From Chondrus crispus (lineage: Eukaryota; Rhodophyta; Florideophyceae; Gigartinales; Gigartinaceae): 64,000 nt of DNA. Below, piece by piece: positions 31,949-42,228 of the stretch. The notes beneath the pieces were generated by a model. It saw nothing but the letters and a program-made list of their open reading frames with translations. It was not told the DNA's origin and ran no database searches. Made by a program: the position numbers and the translations under genes. The stretch covers positions 1 through 64,000 of the forward strand of contig NW_005178610.1 in assembly GCF_000350225.1 (NCBI RefSeq), in the 5' to 3' direction. Position 1 is the stretch's first letter, and the number at the start of each line of letters is the position of its first letter.

Positions 31949-34900
31949 TCAACGGTACACCCGAAGGCCACTGCATTGCGCACCAATCGACCCAATCCCG
32001 CAAATCTTACAAATTATTCCCTTCGACTCTACTCCGTAGCATGCCTTGCAATAACCGCACTCCTCGCTAGTCTCACCGCTGTACAAAGCACTCATCGTAC
32101 CACAGTTCACAACAAATTCCTTCTTATCGTCAAACTGGATATCGTCCTTGTTCGACATGTTACGGTCGCAAACTTGCATCACCTGTCGCGCATTCTGCGC
32201 CAATTTTGCTGCTGGTGACAGTTCCAGTAGCCGCCGCGCAAAACCAGCTGCGTGAATTAGATTTTGAGTGTCAAATGCCTGCTTCATAGCTGCACGCAAT
32301 GCAAGTTGTACATGGATCGGTGCCATCCTGCATTTCGTAAACAACCCAGCTGCTTCAATCTGTCGACTACTATTTCCTTCTGCCTTGGCACTCCGCCCAA
32401 CTGCTTCCAGTTGCAGACCAATCAAATACTCACGACACATTCCCAATGCAGTCTTCGCGTCTTCCGCTTCTCTTGAGCTTCCTACTACAACCAGTGGAAT
32501 CGCACTCAAAACTGACGAGAATATTTTCATCGCCTCAGCAAACTTGGCCCCCTGGAAGCGCTGCTGTCCCATCCGGAACCGTTCTCTCAAAAGTGGCAGT
32601 GTCACAGCCATCGCAGCACTCTCTGGTGCTGATGGTCGGGGAATGTACACAGTCGTTACGGGCATCGACGGCGACCCGTCAATCACACTGCGACACCCAC
32701 CGTACGCACCCATAAATGCCTCCTTCATCTTGCTGAAAGACCCCGCCCCAATCTCCTTGGCGAGAACCTTCATTGCTTCCTCAAATGCACCGGCAGCGGC
32801 ATACTCCCCAGCAAGGCTACTGCTCTTGGTCCACCGTCCAGCAGGCCCCAGACCAGCAGTTGGCGGTACATAGTATTCGTTTCCGCGAGCAGCTCCCCGT
32901 CCTGACTCACCAAAACCGTCCTGAAATTCGTTGGCGTCCTCAGTCCCAAATCCGTCTTCTTCCACCTCGCCATCATCGATGTCAAATTCTCCACCCCAAG
33001 CGTCGTCTCCTTGCGCTGCCCCGCCATCATCTCCGCCGAGACCCACAGCAAACGGATCAACAGGAGCGGCAGACGTGGCATGCCGGTCGTCATCCCAAGT
33101 TGCGTCTCTTTCTGATGCCTCAAACGCCGCAGCGTCCTCGTAGTAGTCTCCAGTCGGTTCCTCAAAGTCACCCTCAGCTCCAGGATCGCGACTGAAAAGT
33201 CCGCGAGCCACAGGAAGATGCGGCCATACCATCTCATCAGTGCCGACTGGGGTCGGTGGCACCATCAAAAGGCTATCCGCAGCATTGAGGCCCAGGTTTA
33301 CATCAGACTCATCCAAACCGCCCATTTCCTCAAGCTCATCGTGGAGCCCGTGAGTTTTCGCCGTCACTTTGGCAAGCGCAATTTGCCCGCAGTCCTTCAG
33401 TACAGAGATTCTCCCTGCGACATCGCCCAGGTACATAGCGATTTGGAACCGCGCTGCAAGATTTCCGCGTGACTCGGCGATCTTCCCAACCTTGGATAGC
33501 TTCTCAAGGTTTCCTGTGATAACATATAAAAGGGCAAGTCTGTCCAGGTCTTTTGTTCTTTGCAAGCAGAGCTCGAAAATCTCCAGGTTGCCCTGGCTCA
33601 GAGCTTCTGTCGCCAATCTCTGAAAAGCCTCAGGCTCGCCGAGCACCTCCGCTGCCTCAAGAGCAACATCAATCGCACCAGAATCCAACGCAAGGGCGAG
33701 GCGAGTTTTCTCATCCTTGACAAAATGAAGGGCAACCTCTGGGAATCCCTTTTTCTGTAAATATGCAATGATGGATTGCCCGCGAAGTCGATTCTGTGAG
33801 ATCATTCTCTTCACATCATCGTATCGCTTGCGCAAAAGTAAAAGCTTGAACGCATACTCTGTCGGATCGATCGGAAGGATCCCAGGGTTGCCTTCTCGGT
33901 TCAAGTAACACACCGCGGGGCCTCGTACACGAGTTAGGTAGATTGGCTGAGGTAGCGTGGAAACAATGCCATTGTCTCCATTCGGCAAGCAGTACTTCAA
34001 ATGGTTCAACGTTGTGTACAGCAGTACTCCAGAATCATCCCACGCTGCGGACTTGACTCGAATGGTTTCGTGCACGGTGGCAAGATGATCCAGCTTGGAC
34101 GTGCACAATACGATAACGTGCTTACCTAAAAGTGCAGCGCGCTTCCCATCCTCAGACCAAACTGCATACTTCGCGTGAGCCGCGATTTCAGAGACCTGCT
34201 TTCGCTGCTGCAAATCCATGAGCACGATCTTCTCATCCGATCGCACGAGCACGTACCCAGATCCGGCACTGAACAACCAATCGGCACCTGGGACAGAGAT
34301 CGGGACGCGTTTTGTGACCTGATTGCGGAGGTCTCTAACAATGATTTCTTTGCCCTTTTCCAGTGTGGCAAAGCGATTTCTTCCAACGAACACAGCAGCA
34401 ACCCCTGAACCCTTTCTCGGCTCTGCGAGTGTCTCTGCTCCTGTAGCTCCCATACGAGGCAGGTTTGTGTACAACTCGTATGAACCACCATCAGAATCAT
34501 GGCTGAGAAGTACGGCATGCTCCGCGGGATTGTACGACATGGACCGAGCTGGAGGTTGGAATGCAGAGCTGTTAGAACCACCGCCACCTCCGAAGAAGGA
34601 AGAAGACGCCCCAAACCCTCCTCCCATCGCTCCCATACCTCCGACAGTGTCAAAGATGCTAGCTGGTGCCTGACGAACTGCGACTAGCGGCATGTCACGG
34701 CCGTTGTTGAAATCGAGCATGCGCAGGAAGCGGTCCTTTGTATACACAAGGGTCTGCTCCGTGGACTGGTAGGCGGGGCGCTCGCGCTCTAGCTTAAACA
34801 CAAGCATTCCGCTGTCATGCCCGGCAGCGATAAGATTAATGGTCGGGTGGGCGGTGAGAATCCAAAAGCGGTCCGCGTCACGACGGAATGTGTGCAAGCA

Positions 34901-35758
34901 AGTCCGGCGGTTGAGATCCCACACACGGATCGTCTTATCCTCAGAGTCGGTTATGACGAGTTCCTTTCGCGGGTGGAACATGGCACATGAAACATTGTTC
35001 AGATGGCCGCGGAAAGTGTCGAGCTCCCATGCCTTGGTATCAGACATTCGCCACAACTTGACCTGACGATCGTCAGCACCCGAGACAATGAGTGGGAGTG
35101 TGGGATGAAAGGAAGCCCAGTTGACTCCGCGGGTATGGCCTTCGAGAACATACTTGACGACCGCATCGGTCCCCCCAAATAAATCAGCATTAACGGCAGC
35201 TGGTAGCTGCCCGCGTACTTGAGCCATGACATCGGAAGGCCTCACAGATTTCTGCCGAAGCGAGGAAATGTCCCAAACTCTAATTGTCTGATCAAGAGAT
35301 GCTGACACGACTAGATCTTCATTTGGTGAAAACATAGCCGACATGCAGTAATGAGAGTGACCGGTTAAGACGGCCAAGCAGCTCCTGTTCTGCCAATTCC
35401 AGATGCGGACTGTCTGATCATCACTGGCGGAAACAATCCAAGGACTTTCATGATGAAAATAAACCGTCCTGATATAGTCGAGGTGTCCGATCAGGGTAAA
35501 GATGCATCGCCTGAGTTTGTAGTTCCAGACTTTGATCTTGTAATCATCACCGCCAGAAACGAAAAGCGGCTGAGAGCGATGGAAATCAATGCCGCGAACA
35601 GGCCCCTCATGCTCGTCGAAGCGATCGATGAGGGTGCCCATGCGATAGTCCCAAAGCTGGATGGCACCATTGTGCAAGCTGGCCAGGATCCATGGACGGG
35701 TGGGATGGAAGGCAAGGCCCTTGACACGATTGCTTTTCGTTTCAAACTTGGTCAGCAT
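31949..35758 (-). CDS. COPA: coatomer subunit alpha (alpha-COP)
   Basis: Large subunit of the COPI coat that binds dilysine cargo tails and forms vesicles for Golgi-to-ER transport. It has 1,269 residues, near the usual length of about 1,220-1,240, in one exon. The N-terminus MLTKFETKSNRVKGLAFHP is characteristic. WD repeats (KIKVWNY, TVRIWNW, TIRVWD, QVKLWRM) fill about residues 1-320, followed by a second propeller and an alpha-solenoid. An acidic, Gly/Asp-rich linker (WGGEFDIDDGEVEEDGF) is near residues 900-960. The COPI C-terminal domain ends in a Cys-rich tail (CGYCKACYG...CKICG). A Gly/Ser/Phe insertion (FGASSSFFGGGGG) lies near residue 380. The ATG at 35758 is the conserved start. No damage is seen. 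Confidence 0.96.
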   Translation of the reverse strand: MLTKFETKSNRVKGLAFHPTRPWILASLHNGAIQLWDYRMGTLIDRFDEHEGPVRGIDFHRSQPLFVSGGDDYKIKVWNYKLRRCIFTLIGHLDYIRTVYFHHESPWIVSASDDQTVRIWNWQNRSCLAVLTGHSHYCMSAMFSPNEDLVVSASLDQTIRVWDISSLRQKSVRPSDVMAQVRGQLPAAVNADLFGGTDAVVKYVLEGHTRGVNWASFHPTLPLIVSGADDRQVKLWRMSDTKAWELDTFRGHLNNVSCAMFHPRKELVITDSEDKTIRVWDLNRRTCLHTFRRDADRFWILTAHPTINLIAAGHDSGMLVFKLERERPAYQSTEQTLVYTKDRFLRMLDFNNGRDMPLVAVRQAPASIFDTVGGMGAMGGGFGASSSFFGGGGGSNSSAFQPPARSMSYNPAEHAVLLSHDSDGGSYELYTNLPRMGATGAETLAEPRKGSGVAAVFVGRNRFATLEKGKEIIVRDLRNQVTKRVPISVPGADWLFSAGSGYVLVRSDEKIVLMDLQQRKQVSEIAAHAKYAVWSEDGKRAALLGKHVIVLCTSKLDHLATVHETIRVKSAAWDDSGVLLYTTLNHLKYCLPNGDNGIVSTLPQPIYLTRVRGPAVCYLNREGNPGILPIDPTEYAFKLLLLRKRYDDVKRMISQNRLRGQSIIAYLQKKGFPEVALHFVKDEKTRLALALDSGAIDVALEAAEVLGEPEAFQRLATEALSQGNLEIFELCLQRTKDLDRLALLYVITGNLEKLSKVGKIAESRGNLAARFQIAMYLGDVAGRISVLKDCGQIALAKVTAKTHGLHDELEEMGGLDESDVNLGLNAADSLLMVPPTPVGTDEMVWPHLPVARGLFSRDPGAEGDFEEPTGDYYEDAAAFEASERDATWDDDRHATSAAPVDPFAVGLGGDDGGAAQGDDAWGGEFDIDDGEVEEDGFGTEDANEFQDGFGESGRGAARGNEYYVPPTAGLGPAGRWTKSSSLAGEYAAAGAFEEAMKVLAKEIGAGSFSKMKEAFMGAYGGCRSVIDGSPSMPVTTVYIPRPSAPESAAMAVTLPLLRERFRMGQQRFQGAKFAEAMKIFSSVLSAIPLVVVGSSREAEDAKTALGMCREYLIGLQLEAVGRSAKAEGNSSRQIEAAGLFTKCRMAPIHVQLALRAAMKQAFDTQNLIHAAGFARRLLELSPAAKLAQNARQVMQVCDRNMSNKDDIQFDDKKEFVVNCGTMSALYSGETSEECGYCKACYGVESKGIICKICGIGSIGAQCSGLRVYR

Positions 35759-36803
35759 TGTGCAGGGCGAAAGTTAGGGACGCGGGAAATGGCGCGTCGG
35801 AGTTTGTTGGAGAAGCGGTGGTGTTAAGAGAAGGCGGTGTCGCCGCCGGGCAGCGCGTCGGGTCGCGACTGCTCCGCAAGCAATAGATCGCTGCGGACGG
35901 GCCGATTCGTGACCGGGCGGTGGTGTGTCTCCTAGTCGATGAAAGGAGAGGAGAATGCGAAGGGATCTTTGGAGTGAGGAGCGGCTTGATGGGTTTGAAA
36001 GGAGGTGCCAGTGGGGAGGGACAGGGTAGAGGGGGGGCGCAAGCCGATGTTGTTGTCGAACCGAGTGTATGGAAAGTGGGCGCCTACAGTCTGTTGGAAG
36101 GGTTCATCGGTGAACCGGAGCCTAGAGCACGGGGCGGCGGCTATGAGTGGCTATGAGTGGCTATGGTACGGTAGGCTGACACCATGGGCCGATTTCCAGC
36201 ACTGAAACTGATCGTAAAAAAGGCAAATGTACCGCTCCTTTGAAATTCTCCTGTATTTTGCTCAAAACTTGTTGACTGATATATATTATTGATAATTTCA
36301 GAATAGTTCCTCTCCAAAAACACCTGAACTATTTTCGTGAATTTTGATGTAAAGATAATTTCGTACACCTCCCGGTCGCTCCCTTTTGCATTACAGTATG
36401 AGGTTCTTCAATGTAAACTCACACGTGCTGTTCACACGTGTACATCTCCTACAGAATTACGTCCACCACTCCTCTCTCAGCGCAGCTGAAGACGTCATCT
36501 TCATCTGCAAAGCCGAACAGTCCCTTCACCATCCCTATCACATCTTCTACTAAAAGAAGATCTCTCAGCTTGAATGGTTGGGTGACTCTGTCCAACAAAA
36601 CAGTCTGAAACTGATCACGCCTAACTTCATGCTCCCCTTCACCGAGTTCATCTGTATTTATTATAACCAGTCGCCTCCAAAATACCATTCGGCAGCTTCC
36701 AATTATATCCTCTCACCAAAAAAAACGTGGAGGGATGTCTTTTCATGCACACCGCACGCCCCAAGAAAAGCGGAAGGAGCTTGTCGCATCCCCTCACCCT
36801 CAT
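35759..36803. other. intergenic, no gene recognised
   Basis: Promoter-side region of alpha-COP. It contains three near-copies of GGCTATGAGT around 36138-36165 and an AT-rich segment at 36230-36370. Short open frames on both strands show no family features. Confidence 0.4.
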
Positions 36804-37456
36804 TCATGTCGTCCTCGGCATCATCACATCCACCTGCCCCGTGGCATTAACCACCTCTATCGCATGATCGACCGCCATACGAAAAAACTTGATCGCCTCC
36901 CGAACCTCTGGACTGGGCACCGCAATGAACTGGTTCCTCACATCGCTGGCGAACAGCTTCACTTCTTTTGAGCTCTTCGCCCTCCCCTGAGCAGTAGTCT
37001 CCCCTCCTGCAGTCGCTCTTCTCCTAAGAGCCTGCCCGGTCGAAGTCCCTACCGGCCGCGAGTCTTCTGCTTGCGTCCCATGCCCCAACTGCGTTATAAT
37101 CACCACTGCCTCCTCTTTATCGCCTTCCTCCACACCTAACCGAACGCTACTCTTTAAATCTTTCCTGTTATCGTAGATGAGCCGCCCCAGCCCTTGCAGT
37201 GAGAAGTAAACGGCGATAAGACATTCTGTGTTTAGCAAGGACGTCATCGATGACAGGAGGTCTCAATTCCATGGACTATGTTTGCGAGTTGCTTACTTTC
37301 TGATGACGAAGGATTTGCGTATCGCTCTCGGGCTAGTGCCATGAAACCATCAGAAATGTGGTTATGCAGGATTTGTTGTTGAGCCGTTCGCCTGTCGACA
37401 GCGTCGAAAATTTTTTCCAGCTTGCGGTTTTCGTCTGGGACACTGTCATCTCCCAT
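36804..37456 (-). CDS. hypothetical protein in two overlapping frames
   Basis: From ATG 37456 (MGDDSVPDENRKLEKIF) a frame runs to TGA 37244-37246. A second frame begins in the same ATGA and runs to 36804 (ECLIAVYFSLQGLGRLIYDNRKDL...EVREAIKFFRMAVDHAI). Both halves have balanced, soluble, helical composition and together read like one protein of about 215 residues broken by a shift, or two exons of an unannotated gene. No domain is recognised. The upstream frame is open past the ATG to a possible splice acceptor (TTCAG) near 37520, so the true start may lie further upstream. Confidence 0.3.
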
Positions 37457-37971
37457 GATTGAGCTACCCTTCGTACGATGAAGTTGCAAATTGACCACTG
37501 CCTGGTTGAGGTGGCTGAATTCGTAATCGTGTGCCAGTTACCTTTTCGTAGGAAGGAAAAAAAAGTCATGTGAAAACGTGTACATCGGTTTCTAAACTTT
37601 TCATACTTTCACGGGCAATTCGAAAAATTTGGGCGTGCATGAGGTACTGTACACGTGCTTGGTTCATGATCATGGCTACCCTCGATAGCAATGAGGCTAT
37701 TTGTGGAGAATTCAGAAAAGAGTACAAACTCGAGGAACATCTTGGGAGAGATAGACTGCGTCTTGCTCATATTTTTGTTGTATGCTCTCCACGTCGTTTG
37801 CGAAAGGAGAAAAGTTCTGCTACCCTCCGTCACATCCATCTCAACGGCGTATCCCAAGAGTGAAATGACATTTTGGCTTCAAAGCACGTTTTGAAGATTT
37901 CGGAGTGACGGTTTCGCAATCACAGGTATTTTTTTCAAACTGAATTTGCCCTCTCACCCAAAGACCTAGGC
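37457..37971. other. intergenic between divergent genes
   Basis: About 500 bp separating the - strand hypothetical gene from ALG12 on the + strand. No element or conserved motif is seen. It probably holds both promoters. Confidence 0.35.
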
Positions 37972-39795
37972 ATGTATTGGCGCGGGTGCTCCACTAAGGG
38001 GCTAGACCGTCTCGAATTCACTGCCATGCTCGTCATGATGCTCATCAACCTTATTCGTACGCCATTTACAAAGGTTCGTAAACAAATGTTCTTCGTATGT
38101 GATACTCTCCTGTCACATGGAGATTTTGCGAAGACTGACCTTGTCTGATCGCAACTCGCACCCACCCCACAGGTCGAGGAAAGCTTTAATATTCAAGCCG
38201 TATTCGATTTGATCTATAAGGATTGGTTTTACGTCTCCAAGTTTGATCATGTCGAGTTCCCGGGCGTCGTTCCACGGACTTTCATCGGCCCTATAATTCT
38301 ATCTACAGTCCCACGCCTGATGATTTTCCTCTTCCACATCTCCCAGTACACTGCATTGCTTGTCGCTAGAGGCACCCTTGGATTCTTCATTGTCCTATCC
38401 CTTTACGCGATACGAACATCGCTCTCCTGGCGATTCGGGCGTCTTTCTGCGATTATCTTCACAGTCTCTACGCTATCGCAGTTTCATCTTATGTTCTATG
38501 CTAGCCGCACGTTGCCCAACGTCTTTGCTTTGATTCTCATGAACTTTGCGTTTGCCGATCGCGTGAGGCCGGCCCCCTTCTCTCAGCCGTACAGAAGCAT
38601 TGTCATTATGTCGATAGCGTGCGCTCTATTCAGGTCGGAGCTCTGCCTGTACATTTTTTCCACACTAATTGTTGATCTGTATTGTAAGAATATTGAAATC
38701 GGCCGAACCATCACCTATGGACTGAGCGCAGCGGTCGGAACAGCCTTAACCTCAATTTTAGTCGATTCTTACTTCTGGCGGAGGCTTTGTTACCCTGAAC
38801 TGGAAGTGTTCTACTTTAATGTCGTCTTGAATAAGAGTTCAGACTGGGGAACACTTCCCTTTCACTGGTATTTTACGAACGCTATTCCCCGCGCCCTTGG
38901 GGCAAACCTCGGTGGCCTTTTCTATTCGGTATTCGTGCCAGGAGCAAGGGCTCCTTTGGTACTGGCATTACCGGCGTTTTTGTTCGTGGGTCTGTACTCC
39001 TTCTTGCCTCACAAGGAATTGAGATTTATTTTCTATGTCATTCCCGTGCTGAATATGTTGGTGGCGTATGTTGTGCCGTACGTTGTCAAAGAAGTATTTC
39101 AACCACATCCAACTCATCATCACAAGAAAGACGACGATACATCATATGAGACTACGGCATCGCACGGAGCACTGAGGCTAGAGAGAAAACGCAAATTGCA
39201 GCGTTTAATACATCGCACAGCATGTATTTGCATTATGCTCAGTGTGATCGTAGGCATCCTGGTCAGTTGTGTGCAGACATTAGTGTCGTGGCAAGCTTCT
39301 TATTTGAACTATCCATCCGCAAAAGCAATGCAACGACTCCACAGTCTCGAAAACGCGATGTACAGAGGGAAGCTGCCTCAGTGGTCAACTGCGGCGCATG
39401 GCGGGGATGACATAAATCAAAGGATTCTTTGTGAAGAAGATCCGCGAACATCTGCACTAGTTCACATCGATGCAAGGTCAGCAATGAACGGCATATCGCA
39501 GTTCTTGCAAAGCAGTGATGATGGAAGCTGTCCAAGATGGAGATATTCGAAACGGGAAGACATTGGCAACATCGACTGGACGGAGTTCACGCACCTCATA
39601 TCTGAGAAGGATCACGTAGAGGGCTTTTGCCTCATCCATATTGAATCCAGCTTTGCAGGAATAGACTGGCAAAAGGCAAAGATACGTCTCAAGGCGCACA
39701 CATTTGTTCATAGAAATATGAATATTTCTTTAGCAAGTTGCCAAACTACAGACGGAAGCGGTTCGAAAGAGAGACCTCCGAGAACGACGCGGTGA
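37972..39795 (+). CDS. ALG12: ALG12, dolichyl-P-Man:Man7GlcNAc2-PP-dolichol alpha-1,6-mannosyltransferase
   Basis: A GT22 enzyme of the ER membrane that adds a mannose to the N-glycan precursor on its lumenal side. It has two exons, 37972-38073 and 38173-39795, predicted at 574 residues. The junction turns PFTK into PFTKVEESFN, the family's N-terminal motif, and is followed by FDHVEFPGVVPRTFIGP, which is specific to ALG12. Other family marks are ASRTLPN, many hydrophobic membrane segments (about residues 50-320) and LPHKELRFIFYVIPV. The C-terminal 200 residues are more variable. The start is the ATG giving a short hydrophobic leader (MLVMMLINLIRTPF); a later in-frame ATG at about 38026 is possible. 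The intron is supported by motif continuity, not by transcripts. Confidence 0.9.
38074..38172 (+). other. spliceosomal intron in ALG12
   Basis: 99 nt, GTTCGTAAAC at the donor and CCCCACAG at the acceptor, with a branch-like CTGAC about 40 nt before the acceptor. It lies between codons (phase 0), exactly inside the conserved TK/VEESFN motif. It is the only intron in the window that the protein evidence demands. Confidence 0.85.
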
Positions 39796-40223
39796 CCGAT
39801 GCGGATGACATCAGCCAAGTTACAGAGCCAGAGGCACCCGCTACAGCGTTTTGCGACATCAAACGAACTCCTGTGCGTCGTCCGCGATGCCCATTGCCTG
39901 CAGTGGGACTGCAGCTTAACACAGAAGATTCTCGCCGTTGTCTATCGTAATCGAACAGCTGGCCGATACAAAACCCAGGACCGGGAGCGGCGATTCAGAA
40001 AATCAACTGAAAATGGTAAAATATAAACCAGTTGTCGTCCACCACGCATCATCAATTGCGTTTATGTTTCAAGCCCGGTACCCGGCCACATCAGACGTAA
40101 CTCGGTCCCCTTCAACACGATGAGTTCCGAAACCTTCGAACATTTCGTGCCCCTCGAGAAGCTTCCGCTCAAGAAACGGGTTTAGAGACAATCTTGTAAA
40201 GGGCACATATTCCTCTGCCCGTC
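39796..40223. other. ALG12-U2AF65 intergenic
   Basis: 428 bp between two + strand genes. Nothing recognisable beyond ordinary untranslated sequence. Confidence 0.35.
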
Positions 40224-41738
40224 ATGGAAATAGACTCAGGAAAAGGCCGCATCAGCCTGAGTCCGCGGCGCGAGAGGGGCTCCGATCGCCACGACCCAGA
40301 AAGCATCGGCCCATCAAAGCGCAAAGCTAGCGGCCCACGCCGCCGCCGTCCTACTCTTTGGGATGTTCGCGAACCTCCTTACGGCATCCCGATGCCACCA
40401 CCAGGTGCCGCATCCTCAGTCGGCCAGCCCGTCGCTCGCCCAGGGGCTGTTCCTCCCCTTCGCTCAAGTGACGCAGGCCCTCGCGGTTATGTACCAGGTC
40501 CTCACGATATTGTGCACGCGCCCAAGGAGGGAGAGACTGGCCCCCTTGCCGGGATAAACGTTGAGGCGCTTCGCGCATTGCTTAACCCTCACGGCATAGG
40601 AATGAATGGAAGAGTGGGACACATGGCCCCCAGCCACGGCGGTCAGATAGCGGTTCACGCAGGCAAGGATCACGTCCCACACACAGGGGGTGACGCCTCC
40701 GCGCTTGGAGGGTCACAGCTCCCCTCGCAGGTCTCACGGCACGCCCGAAGGTTGTACGTAGGGAACCTGCCACCGGACACGACGGATTCGCAAATCGGCG
40801 ATTTCTTCAATCGCGCGCTGCAAGCCTCCAAAGGTGTCGAGTCAGAGGGCGACCCCGTAATATCCGTCTACATGAATCTAGAAAAGCGTTTCGCATTCAT
40901 CGAAACGCGTACAATTCGGGAAGCCGCGGCGGGCCTCGCGCTTGATGGAGTGCGCTTCAGGGACATGTTTCTGCGCCTGCGGCGACCAAACGACTACAAC
41001 GCTGCGTTAGCGGGAAATCCAAGGCCACCAGATGGGTTTAATCCGGGAGTTTTGGGGATTGTATCGACGCAGGTGAGCGATGGCCCAAATAAGGTATTCA
41101 TCGGCGGCATTCCGTACAATCTGACGGAAGATCAGATTAAGAGTCTATTGCAAACCTACGGACCGCTTGCAGCGTTTAACCTAATCAAAGAACCGAGCAC
41201 TGGGATGAGCAAGGGATTTGCGTTCTTCGAATTCGTGGACCCAAGCGCAGTAGATGCGGCATGCTCTGGTTTACATGGAATGTCGGTAGGGGACAAGACG
41301 TTGACTGTCCGACGTGCATCCAATTCGTCTGGTGGGCATAATGCAACGCATGCGTCAATGGGAACAGGAGTTGCGAGAGAGGCAATCGTCTCTCAAGCGC
41401 CTGTGAGCGCAAACGCACTCTTGACGTCTTCTACAACTGTAGTGGAACTACGAAACGTGGTGACGAGGGAAGAGGTTGAGAATGATGAAGAATATGAAGA
41501 TATCAAGGACGATATGGAAGAAGAAGGGGGCAAGTTTGGAAAGCTCGAAAGTGTTGTCATTCCGCGTCCGAGTGATGGACCAGCAATGGAGGCGGGCGTA
41601 GGAAGAGTGTTTCTGAAATATTCGTCCAAGGAAGAGGCTGAAAGAGCCCATGCGACAATGTCGGGACGCAGATTTGGAGAAAACACAGTCGAGGCTGCAT
41701 TCTTTGACGAAACGCGGTTTGCAGACAGAGCCTTTTAG
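40224..41738 (+). CDS. U2AF2: U2AF large subunit (U2AF65)
   Basis: A splicing factor that binds the polypyrimidine tract before the 3' splice site and recruits U2 snRNP. It has 504 residues. The N-terminus is basic and disordered, with a ULM-like tryptophan motif RRRRPTLWDVREPPYG (about residues 38-53), the element that contacts the U2AF small subunit. RRM1 covers about 172-250 (RLYVGNLPPDTTD, RFAFIETRT), RRM2 about 286-365 (KVFIGGIPYNLTEDQI, KGFAFFEF) and a C-terminal UHM-type RRM about 395-500 (VVELRNVVTREEVENDEEYEDI, acidic helix, GRVFLKY, GRRFGENTVEAAFFDE). Domain order and length fit the family. The ATG at 40224 is the first in frame. It is a single exon. Confidence 0.93.
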   Translation: MEIDSGKGRISLSPRRERGSDRHDPESIGPSKRKASGPRRRRPTLWDVREPPYGIPMPPPGAASSVGQPVARPGAVPPLRSSDAGPRGYVPGPHDIVHAPKEGETGPLAGINVEALRALLNPHGIGMNGRVGHMAPSHGGQIAVHAGKDHVPHTGGDASALGGSQLPSQVSRHARRLYVGNLPPDTTDSQIGDFFNRALQASKGVESEGDPVISVYMNLEKRFAFIETRTIREAAAGLALDGVRFRDMFLRLRRPNDYNAALAGNPRPPDGFNPGVLGIVSTQVSDGPNKVFIGGIPYNLTEDQIKSLLQTYGPLAAFNLIKEPSTGMSKGFAFFEFVDPSAVDAACSGLHGMSVGDKTLTVRRASNSSGGHNATHASMGTGVAREAIVSQAPVSANALLTSSTTVVELRNVVTREEVENDEEYEDIKDDMEEEGGKFGKLESVVIPRPSDGPAMEAGVGRVFLKYSSKEEAERAHATMSGRRFGENTVEAAFFDETRFADRAF

Positions 41739-42228
41739 TGGTACGATGTCATCGAAGTATCTCACTGAAGCAGTAGCTGCACAAGGATGTAATCTAGTAT
41801 CCTAGTAAACAGATCCCGGAATAGGCAGTTGGTCATCGAACTGAGTGTAAAAATCTTGGTGGCAGTTTTCTCTAAGGCTCGGTCTAAACAGAGGTCCATT
41901 TACATAACATAAACAGAGCCTCATTTTGGTGAGGTAGATCAATATCGCTGTTGGCGTTCATCCTGTTTGTGACACCCTTCTAAAAATTTTGAAAAAAAAA
42001 CAGTCAGCACGAGCAATACTTGCGTGACTGGCCCTTCACGAAATCTCCACACCACAGTACACCCCCTGCGCCACAACAGCAGCCTCATCCTTTTTACTCC
42101 CTCCTCCACCTTTAGCCGGCCTTCCCCAAAACATCTCCCCCAGTCTGTCAGCTCCTCCCGTGCAGCCCACACATCTTCATCCTCGCCCGACGCCCTCTCC
42201 CTACAACTTGGTATGCTCGACGCTCTTG
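41739..42228. other. intergenic before the LisH-CTLH gene
   Basis: 490 bp with a run of A and T around 41980-42000. Open reading continues upstream of 42229 but without an ATG, so this is read as untranslated leader. Confidence 0.35.

Noticed and set aside
36138-36167. Triplicated GGCTATGAGT
   Set aside because: Short imperfect tandem repeat with no sign of function.
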